Source: CAZCQP01 sp964500895 (GTDB taxonomy: Bacteria; Bacillota; Clostridia; Lachnospirales; JAISER01). From it: 29,976 nucleotides of DNA. The notes beneath the pieces are model-generated. The model ran no database searches. It was not told the DNA's origin and worked only from the letters and a program-made list of their open reading frames with translations. The position numbers and the translations under genes are program-made. The stretch is from NCBI GenBank assembly GCA_964500895.1, contig CAZCQP010000036.1, forward strand, positions 1 through 29,976, given 5' to 3'. Shown here in pieces: positions 24,262-29,976 of the stretch; position 1 is the first letter of the stretch; the number at the start of each line of letters is the position of its first letter.

Positions 24262-24296
24262 GAAAACAACTCCTTGTTCAAATTTAATTAAGCTAC

Positions 24297-24325
24297 ATTA
24301 TAGGTGATAACGGACGGCTCGTCAA
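24297..24325 (-). promoter_or_regulatory. Promoter of yajC
   Basis: Minus-strand -35 TTGACG (complement of 24320-24325), 17-base spacer and perfect -10 TATAAT (complement of 24297-24302). It probably drives yajC and the carboxypeptidase gene 13 bases downstream. Confidence 0.8.
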
Positions 24326-24451
24326 TCTTTTTAAGCTTTCTGTTGCAACTTTAAAGGGAATTGTTTATCATGGCGGTGATAATAACAACTGTTTCGGCAA
24401 AACTAGACACAAGTTCTTAAAATTTGTACAAAGCGAAAAGGGCGTGGGCAT

Positions 24452-25360
24452 ATGTACGGCGTGATTGATATTGGTTCCAACACCCTGCGGCTAACGGTAT
24501 ACCATGCCGCAGATGGCACCATTACACCTTTCTTCAATAAAAAAGCCATGGCCGGGCTGGCCGGTTATGTGGACAAAAAGGGAAACTTAACAGAAAGCGG
24601 CATGGAGGAAGCCGTGGGCACTTTGGAAGGCTTTCAAAACCTGTTGGCCCAATCCCGTATGCCTATGGAGGCCCTGTACGTTTTTGCCACCGCTTCTTTG
24701 CGCAACATTGAAAATACTGAAGAAGCCGTGGCCTATATCCGGCAAAAAACCGGGCTGGACGTGGACATTGTCACCGGAGAGCAGGAAGCACGGCTTGGCT
24801 TTGCCGGTGCTGCACCGGGTATTTTACAAAAGGAAGGGCTTTTTATAGATATTGGTGGCGGCAGCACAGAACTGGTGTTTTTTCGGGATGGTCAACCCTT
24901 GCTGGCCACCTCCCTTCCCCTGGGTTCATTAAACATGTACACCAAACATGTGTCCGGCCTTTTGCCCCAAAAATCAGAACGCAAAGCCATTGAAGCACAG
25001 GTGCTTTCTCATCTAGCGGCCATTACCCCGCCACAGATAGACACCACTACCGTGTTTGGGGTGGGGGGAACCATTCGGGCCACCGGCAAGCTGAACAAGT
25101 TTTTGCACAAAAAAGAGGGTAATGCCCATACCCTGCCTTTTGCCAACCTTCCCCCGCTGTTGTCTCGCTTTAGCCAAGAAGACAAAGACACCCTGTGGCC
25201 CATCCTTAAAACCGTGCCCGACCGCATCCACACCCTTTTGCCCGGCATGGTCATTTTAAACACCATTGGGGCCCATTATGGCTGCCAAATGCTGCACGTT
25301 AGCCCTTACGGCATCCGGGAAGGTTACTTGCACGCCAAGCTGTACGGCGGGCCACGTTAA
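24452..25360 (+). CDS. Ppx/GppA-family phosphatase (exopolyphosphatase-like)
   Basis: 302 residues, the short two-domain form of the family. Members hydrolyse inorganic polyphosphate or the pppGpp alarmone. YGVIDIGSNTLRLTVY (phosphate-binding loop 1), the ATASLRN segment and GLFIDIGGGSTELVFF (loop 2, about residue 130-145) form the actin-like ATPase fold. It lacks the C-terminal HD-like extension of E. coli Ppx, so substrate choice cannot be told. Start ATG 24452 is preceded by AAAAGGGCG. Divergent from yajC. A possible weak promoter lies around 24400-24435 (TAGACA, 17 bases, TACAAA). Confidence 0.9.
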   Translation: MYGVIDIGSNTLRLTVYHAADGTITPFFNKKAMAGLAGYVDKKGNLTESGMEEAVGTLEGFQNLLAQSRMPMEALYVFATASLRNIENTEEAVAYIRQKTGLDVDIVTGEQEARLGFAGAAPGILQKEGLFIDIGGGSTELVFFRDGQPLLATSLPLGSLNMYTKHVSGLLPQKSERKAIEAQVLSHLAAITPPQIDTTTVFGVGGTIRATGKLNKFLHKKEGNAHTLPFANLPPLLSRFSQEDKDTLWPILKTVPDRIHTLLPGMVILNTIGAHYGCQMLHVSPYGIREGYLHAKLYGGPR

Positions 25361-25395
25361 CGATACACTTTCACGCAAAACCCAACGGCTTCCCC

Positions 25396-25424
25396 TTGCA
25401 AAACTTGGACAAATACAGTATGAT
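25396..25424 (+). promoter_or_regulatory. Candidate promoter giving a leaderless ispE mRNA
   Basis: TTGCAA (25396-25401), 17-base spacer, TATGAT (25419-25424). The ispE ATG follows after six bases, where transcription would be expected to begin. Confidence 0.5.
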
Positions 25425-25430
25425 ACACTT

Positions 25431-26333
25431 ATGAATACTTTAAAATTATCTGCCCACGCCAAAATTAATTTAGCGCTGGACGTTATTAACAAACGGCCGG
25501 ATGGCTACCACAACATGGACATGGTGATGCAGCCCCTGCACCTGCACGACAGCCTGTACTTTAAAAAAGAGCGGGAAAGCGGTGTGCGCTTAACCTGCAA
25601 CTACACCTGGCTGCCCACAGACGGCCGCAACCTGATTGTGAAAGCCGCCCAACTGCTGCTGGAACAGTATGCGCCTAAAGCCGGGGTGAGTATCCACCTC
25701 ACTAAGCGCATTCCTGTATGCGCCGGGCTTGGCGGCGGTTCTGCGGACTGTGCCGCCACCTTGATTGGTTTACGGCGGTTGTTTAAGCTTTCGGTTTCAG
25801 ACCGCACTTTATACCACCTTGGGCGCTCCTTAGGGGCAGACGTGCCTTTTTGCCTGCTTTCTCAAACCGCCCAAGCTACAGGCATTGGCGAAGTGCTTAC
25901 CCCTCTGCCCACCCACCCGGTCACCATTGTGCTGCTGGCTAAACCTGGGGTACGGGTGTCCACCGGGGATGTATTTGGCCGGCTGGATTTAAACCAGGTG
26001 CATCAACGGCCGGACATTGACGGGATGATTGGCGCACTGGCAAAAGGAAACATGCCTGGGGTGTCTGCTTTGTTTTGCAATGTGCTGGAAACCGTAACCG
26101 CTGTGCAGTACCCGGTGATTGAAACCTTAAAAGGCCATATGATGGCGGCTGGGGCCATGGGCGCTGTGATGAGCGGCAGCGGGCCTACCGTGTTTGGTTA
26201 TTTTAAAACCAAGGAGCAAGCTATGGCAGCCATCACTACCATCCGCCAGGAGGAACCTTCCTGCCGGGACATCATCTTAACCAGCACTTACAACCCAACC
26301 ACAGGTTTAAAGCCCTTAACAAAACCCTTATAA
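25431..26333 (+). CDS. ispE: 4-diphosphocytidyl-2-C-methyl-D-erythritol kinase
   Basis: 300 residues, GHMP kinase fold. Phosphorylates CDP-methylerythritol in the MEP route to isoprenoids. Lys11 in AHAKINLALDV is the conserved active-site residue; ATP loop PVCAGLGGGSADCAAT near 94-109; ADVPFCLL and GAMGAVMSGSGPTVFGYF near the C-terminus complete the family pattern. The start is fixed by similarity (MNTLKLSAHAKINL); the open frame extends back to 25266 but overlaps the phosphatase gene. No Shine-Dalgarno sequence is visible upstream of the ATG. Confidence 0.96.
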   Translation: MNTLKLSAHAKINLALDVINKRPDGYHNMDMVMQPLHLHDSLYFKKERESGVRLTCNYTWLPTDGRNLIVKAAQLLLEQYAPKAGVSIHLTKRIPVCAGLGGGSADCAATLIGLRRLFKLSVSDRTLYHLGRSLGADVPFCLLSQTAQATGIGEVLTPLPTHPVTIVLLAKPGVRVSTGDVFGRLDLNQVHQRPDIDGMIGALAKGNMPGVSALFCNVLETVTAVQYPVIETLKGHMMAAGAMGAVMSGSGPTVFGYFKTKEQAMAAITTIRQEEPSCRDIILTSTYNPTTGLKPLTKPL

Positions 26334-26383
26334 AACCAGTTTTTATCTTCTTAATAGAATGTCAAGAAAAAGGAGGTCTTTCC

Positions 26384-28378
26384 ATGAAGAAAAAAGCCGT
26401 TGCATTGGCAGCCGCTTGTGTTTTATGTATGAACGGGACAGCGTTTGCCGCACCAAATTTTAAAGACGTACCCTCAACCCACTGGGCGTACAGCGCCATT
26501 TCGGCTGTGTCGGACCGTGGGCTGATGGTGGGAGACCCCAGCGGCAATTTTAACCCCAACAACCTGATTGACAAGTTCGATACCATGCGCATTTTGGCCA
26601 GAGCCGCCGGTTATAACTACACCAACCCAACCGATGCAGAGCTCAACTACTACAACCGGGCTTATGATAAAAACAAAGCCGTTTTGGCCAGCTATAACCA
26701 AGCCTTCACCAAATGGAATTCCAGCGCAGACCGGGAAACTGCCTTTCTTATTGAAAAACAAGTGGTCACCTTGGACGACTTGAACCAGTTTGTCATTAAA
26801 GATGCTAATCAAAACGAAAAACTGCGGGCATTGTCCAGAGAAGAAGCCGTGGTGTTTTTGGTGCGGCTTTTGGGCAAAGAAGCTGAAGCCAGGGCGCAAA
26901 CTTACGCCCTGCCCCCTTTTAACGACCAAGCCGGCATTGCCCCAGACCACCTGCCCCTTGTGCGGTATATGCAAAGCAAAGGGGTTGTTGCCGGGGACGA
27001 CAAAGGCAACTTTAACCCCAACGGTGCGGTCACCCGTGCTGCCATGGCCTTGATGTTAGACAAAACACTGGCTTTGGCAGGTAATGCTACCACCACCATT
27101 ACCCCCCTGCCTTCCAACGGCGGTGTGGCCACTGTGGCTGGCTTGTCCGGCACCTTTGACAAATATTATCCCCAGCTGGATGCGGTGCAACTGGTGCTGC
27201 CAGACGGCAAAAAGAAAATTTACCGTTTGTCTTCCCATGCCGTTATTTATGTGGACAGCTACTTAAAAACTGCACAGGATTTACAGGAAGGAATGCCCCT
27301 GACGGCACTGGCGGTGAATGACGATGAAATTCAGGAAATTAAAGCCACTTCCATCACCCAAGGCATTCCCGTTTCACCCAGCACCACGCCTTCTTACGGC
27401 AGCACAGGCAGTTCTGTGCCCCAAACGCCCCAATCCGGCGTATCCTTACAAAACTATTATGTAGAAGGCACTGTGGTGTCCTTTAACAGCTTACAAAAAA
27501 CCATTAGCGTACAAGTGAAGATGCTAAGCCCTAAAGGGGAAATCATTGCGGAAACCCAAACATTCCCCTTGTCTGCCGACTGCCAGATGACTCGAGGTGG
27601 CACTGCACTCAACGGCGGAGATGTGCTTCCCGGCGAAGTGGTGCGGGTGGACTATAGCGGTGGAGTGGCTTTTAAGATTACCCTGGAAGAAAAGGAACGC
27701 ACCTTCACCGGGGCTACACTGGCTGAAAAGCGCTACATTACCGCAACACAAACCCCTGTGCTGGTGTTGCAGGAATCCACAGGCAAGAAGTACGATTTGC
27801 GCATTACCGGCGACACACGCATCAACCGCCGGGGCACAGACGGGGTCGCCTGGACGGAACTGCGCATTGGTGACACCATTGACGCCAAAGCGGAATATGA
27901 CCGGCTGGTGAGTGTGACTGCTTCCGGTACGTATACCACCGTTGAAGGCATTGTAAGCGAAGTGCGGTTCTCTCAATATAGCAGCACCATTGTGTTGCAA
28001 GACCAAGCCACCGGCCTGTTGCAGGAATACGGCCTGGCTGCTTCCAATATGTACGAATTGCGCCTGGGCAGCTGGGTGCGGCTGAATCTGGACAGCAAGG
28101 AAGCCGTTTCCTTCACTGGCATCAACGGGCCTTCTGCTAAAAGCGGCACCATCACCGGCACCATTCAAAGCCGGGGCAGCAACGCCATTTTCCTGCGTGA
28201 CGAAACCAACCAAACACCCTTAAGGGAAATTAAATATGATGTAAACACCATTGTCACCAACGCCAAAACAGGCTCCAGAGTAAACCCAGACACCTTGTAC
28301 CCCGGCCAAAGAATTAAAGTGACCATCAGTTCCCAAGACGGCAACTTGGCGGAAACCATTCAAGTTTTGGAAGATTAA
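26384..28378 (+). CDS. S-layer homology domain protein with beta-repeat C-terminal region
   Basis: 664 residues. Signal peptide 1-23 (MKKKAVALAAACVLCMNGTA then FAA). SLH repeat 1 about 25-80 (FKDVPSTHWAYSAISAVSDRG, VGDPSGNFNPNN) and SLH repeat 2 about 170-225 (LVRYMQSKGVVAGDDKGNFNPNGAVTRAAM), with a Tyr/Asn-rich helical spacer between them. SLH domains hold proteins to pyruvylated cell-wall polymers. From about 245 onward come repeated small beta modules (AVQLVLPDGKKKIY, VEGTVVSFNSLQKTISVQ, VEGIVSEVRFSQYSSTIVLQ, ITGTIQSRGSNAIFLRDE). Repeat 1 has IDKFD where the ITRAE-type motif is expected. AAGGAGG lies eight bases before the ATG. The next gene follows after 27 bases, so the two are probably one operon at the cell surface. 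Confidence 0.88.
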   Translation: MKKKAVALAAACVLCMNGTAFAAPNFKDVPSTHWAYSAISAVSDRGLMVGDPSGNFNPNNLIDKFDTMRILARAAGYNYTNPTDAELNYYNRAYDKNKAVLASYNQAFTKWNSSADRETAFLIEKQVVTLDDLNQFVIKDANQNEKLRALSREEAVVFLVRLLGKEAEARAQTYALPPFNDQAGIAPDHLPLVRYMQSKGVVAGDDKGNFNPNGAVTRAAMALMLDKTLALAGNATTTITPLPSNGGVATVAGLSGTFDKYYPQLDAVQLVLPDGKKKIYRLSSHAVIYVDSYLKTAQDLQEGMPLTALAVNDDEIQEIKATSITQGIPVSPSTTPSYGSTGSSVPQTPQSGVSLQNYYVEGTVVSFNSLQKTISVQVKMLSPKGEIIAETQTFPLSADCQMTRGGTALNGGDVLPGEVVRVDYSGGVAFKITLEEKERTFTGATLAEKRYITATQTPVLVLQESTGKKYDLRITGDTRINRRGTDGVAWTELRIGDTIDAKAEYDRLVSVTASGTYTTVEGIVSEVRFSQYSSTIVLQDQATGLLQEYGLAASNMYELRLGSWVRLNLDSKEAVSFTGINGPSAKSGTITGTIQSRGSNAIFLRDETNQTPLREIKYDVNTIVTNAKTGSRVNPDTLYPGQRIKVTISSQDGNLAETIQVLED

Positions 28379-28405
28379 TTACGGGGTTCCGTTAGGAGGT
28401 GCCTT

Positions 28406-29359
28406 ATGAACAAAAGCGGCAAAGACAGCAGCAACCTGTCTGCCAATAATAAAAAATACTTCAACACACGCATTAGCAACCCCCATAGAAGGCCAACGCC
28501 AACACCACTAAACAAAAATAGCGGGGTGCGCATGCCCAGGGAAAAACGGCGCAGCGGCCTACCCCGCCAAGGACGGGTGCTGGTGGTGGGGCTGGCCGGT
28601 GTAAGCCTTGTGTTGGTGCTTTGCCTGTTAGTATGGGCCTTCACCAATAAAAATGCTTATGCGGTATACGTAGATGGCGTTGAGGAAGGCATCATTGCCA
28701 AGAATAAAAACATTACGGAAGAATCCATGTATAACCTGGTTATTGCCAAGCTGCAAACCGAAGCTGGCAGTGCAGTCAAGGCAGAACAAACCATCACCTT
28801 TAAGCCAGTTCATGCCTCTAAAAAAGAGATAGCCACCCCCGAGTACATCATTGGCAACATTTACACCAAGTTTCCTTATCAGGTAGAAGCCTCCATCATT
28901 GCGGTGGACGGTGTAGAGATGGCGAAGTTAAAGTCGGACCAGGAAGCCCAGGAAGTTTTGGAGCAGCTTTCCGCACCGTACATCAAAAGCCCCTCAGACA
29001 AAGTTTCTTTCGGCAACCTGAAGGTGACCAAAGATTTTATTAACCCCGAAGAGCTTGTGGCTCCAGACGTGGCTTATGCGGTACTTAACGTTACCAAAGA
29101 CACACCCCAGCAAGTGACGGTGGCGCCAGGGGATACATTGTGGAAAATTGCAAGCCGGGAAGGTGTCACTGTAGACCAGCTTTTGGCTTTAAATGATGGG
29201 CTTAAAATTGACTCTGTCATTTACGCAGGACAAACTTTGAGCTTAGTGAAACCCCAACCCTTAGTGACCGTATCCGTTGCCTCGGCTTCTATAAACGATG
29301 CTACCGAAGCAACTGCTCCAGAGGAAGCACCTGATTTAACCGCCTTACCAACCCCTTAA
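28406..29359 (+). CDS. LysM-domain membrane protein without a catalytic domain
   Basis: 317 residues. A basic cytoplasmic head (1-57), one transmembrane helix (58-79, VLVVGLAGVSLVLVLCLLVWAF), an extracellular region (86-230) with two YVDGVEEG/AVDGVEMA-type segments, a LysM domain (236-281, TVAPGDTLWKIASREGVTVDQLLALN) and a short Ala/Glu/Thr tail. LysM binds peptidoglycan. The layout up to LysM is that of clostridial M23 peptidases, which normally continue into a G5 domain and a LytM peptidase; both are missing here. It may act as a wall-anchoring partner of the SLH protein encoded upstream. AGGAGGTG precedes the ATG. Confidence 0.85.
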   Translation: MNKSGKDSSNLSANNKKYFNTRISNPHRRPTPTPLNKNSGVRMPREKRRSGLPRQGRVLVVGLAGVSLVLVLCLLVWAFTNKNAYAVYVDGVEEGIIAKNKNITEESMYNLVIAKLQTEAGSAVKAEQTITFKPVHASKKEIATPEYIIGNIYTKFPYQVEASIIAVDGVEMAKLKSDQEAQEVLEQLSAPYIKSPSDKVSFGNLKVTKDFINPEELVAPDVAYAVLNVTKDTPQQVTVAPGDTLWKIASREGVTVDQLLALNDGLKIDSVIYAGQTLSLVKPQPLVTVSVASASINDATEATAPEEAPDLTALPTP

Positions 29360-29421
29360 AAAAGCTTAAAACAACTTCTTTCCTACGAGCTGTCACCAAT
29401 CTTATCCAAGCCTCATAGTAT

Positions 29422-29475
29422 GGACAATGGGACAGCGATAAACACTTCAACTGTTTATCCTCCCATTATCCTTTT
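29422..29475 (+). other. Long two-part stem-loop upstream of a small ORF
   Basis: Inner stem GATAAACA (29437-29444) / TGTTTATC (29452-29459) and outer stem GGACAATGGGA (29422-29432) / TCCCATTATCC (29461-29471, one mismatch), followed by TTTT. It could terminate the LysM gene transcript or serve as a 5' leader structure for the small ORF, whose AAAGGAGG starts just downstream. Confidence 0.5.
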
Positions 29476-29493
29476 CGGAAAGGAGGAAAAAAC

Positions 29494-29745
29494 ATGATTG
29501 AAAATGGATTGGTTGAAAGCTTAATGCGCTATATTGGCCAAACTGTTACCATTTTCACCACCAGCGGCGGCTTATCCGGCTGTGGCTTCACCGGCACTCT
29601 GGCTGGCGTTTGCGGATGCACCGTGCGGCTTATCACCGACATCGGGCCGCCACCAACAGTTTTGCTACCACTTACTTTTACCAATAAAAAAACCGAAAGA
29701 AGGCATAAGTCAACTTTCGGTTTTTTTTATTGCTACGCAGTTTGA
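29494..29745 (+). CDS. Small Cys/Gly-rich protein, 3' end possibly frameshifted
   Basis: 83 residues as read. Strong AAAGGAGG upstream. Residues 1-52 (ESLMRYIGQTVTIFTTSGG, GCGFTGTLAGV, TVRLITDIG) look like a small beta-barrel-like domain that I believe recurs as short hypothetical proteins in Clostridia. After IGPPP the sequence becomes unlike a protein and the frame runs through a strong terminator (29691-29728). In the -1 frame the codons after IG read AATNSFATTYFYQ and stop at TAA 29685-29687, directly before that terminator. The simplest reading is a one-base loss near the GGG at 29644-29646, by mutation or sequencing error. Function unknown. Confidence 0.65.
   Translation: MIENGLVESLMRYIGQTVTIFTTSGGLSGCGFTGTLAGVCGCTVRLITDIGPPPTVLLPLTFTNKKTERRHKSTFGFFYCYAV
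29691..29728 (+). terminator. Rho-independent terminator of the small-protein gene
   Basis: AACCGAAAG (29691-29699) pairs with CTTTCGGTT (29714-29722) around a 14-base loop, with a run of eight T at 29721-29728. It is inside the small ORF as read. Confidence 0.9.
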
Positions 29746-29784
29746 TGGCAAGTGGGCAAGCACAAACCCATACACATAAAACAA

Positions 29785-29822
29785 AAGCCTTACAACCCTT
29801 TTAGTAAAGGTTTGCAAGGCTT
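29785..29822 (-). terminator. Terminator of the tRNA unit
   Basis: On the minus strand AAGCCTT (29816-29822) pairs with AAGGCTT (29785-29791), with further CAA/TTG and CCTTT/AAAGG pairing inside, followed by TTGTTTTATG. It lies eight bases past tRNA-Lys. Confidence 0.85.
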
Positions 29823-29829
29823 GTACAAG

Positions 29830-29902
29830 TGAGTCACCCGGGGCTCGAACCCGGGACACCTGGATTAAAAGTCCAGTGCTCTACCGACTGAGCTAGTGAC
29901 CC
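29830..29902 (-). tRNA. tRNA-Lys (anticodon TTT)
   Basis: 73 bases with complete cloverleaf: acceptor GGGTCAC/GTGACTC (one G-U pair), D arm GCTC/GAGC, anticodon stem CTGGA/TCCAG with loop CTTTTAA, T arm CCGGG-TTCGAGC-CCCGG, discriminator A. The 3' CCA is not encoded. Confidence 0.97.
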
Positions 29903-29913
29903 ATAAAATGAAG

Positions 29914-29976
29914 GGTGGATAATGGGACTCGAACCCACGACATCCAGAACCACAATCTGGCGCTCTAACCAACTGA
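29914..29976 (-). tRNA. tRNA-His (anticodon GTG), 5' end outside the window
   Basis: Anticodon stem CCAGA/TCTGG with loop TTGTGGT, T arm GTGGG-TTCGAGT-CCCAT, and 3' acceptor strand TATCCAC followed by C73, the discriminator specific to tRNA-His. The 5' acceptor strand and part of the D arm lie beyond the right edge. Confidence 0.93.

Noticed and set aside
29830..29902. tRNA-Lys as the attachment site of the integrase element
   Set aside because: The integrase is about 28 kb away with unbroken host-type genes between, and no partial tRNA copy is seen near it.

Overview
The window reads as chromosomal DNA from a low-GC-phylum (Firmicutes) anaerobe, most likely a member of the Clostridia and perhaps of the Oscillospirales. 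Support comes from a FabT/FabK-type fatty-acid cluster, a reverse rubrerythrin with a PerR/Fur-like operator, SLH and LysM surface proteins, a DacA/DacF carboxypeptidase, strong AAGGAGG ribosome binding sites and consensus sigma-A promoters. The genus assignment is inference. Most of the window is moderately GC-rich; the integrase at the left edge is clearly AT-richer and looks acquired.

Layout. Positions 1-1500 hold the right-hand end of an integrated element: a tyrosine integrase followed by a cluster of short direct and inverted repeats. Then come, on the minus strand, a reverse rubrerythrin with its own promoter, operator and terminator, a Gly/Thr/Ala-repeat secreted protein, and a three-part protein of unknown function (3310-4539).

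From 21223 down to about 4628 lies one long minus-strand gene train with almost no gaps: fabT-fabH-fabK-fabD-fabG-fabF-accB-[highly structured 268-base gap]-fabZ-accC-accD-accA-pth-mfd-larE-larB-larC. It encodes malonyl-CoA synthesis and type II fatty-acid elongation under a FabT-like repressor whose two palindromic operators overlap or follow the promoter. Peptidyl-tRNA hydrolase, transcription-repair coupling factor and the three nickel-pincer cofactor enzymes follow. The acyl carrier protein gene usually found in this cluster is absent, and no LarA (the known user of the pincer cofactor) is present.

From 21240 to 24325 the minus strand carries a VTT/TVP38-type membrane protein, ribosomal protein L28, a D-Ala-D-Ala carboxypeptidase and YajC. 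Divergent from YajC, the plus strand carries a Ppx/GppA phosphatase, ispE (possibly translated from a leaderless mRNA), an SLH protein, a LysM membrane protein and a small protein whose 3' end appears frameshifted across its own terminator. The right edge has a minus-strand tRNA-Lys and a partial tRNA-His.

I found no CRISPR array, restriction or toxin-antitoxin system, phage structural genes or insertion-sequence transposase. I do not see a clearly new defence or signalling system. The least explained parts are the structured accB-fabZ gap, the orphan protein at 3310-4539, the GTA-repeat protein and the small ORF that overlaps a terminator.
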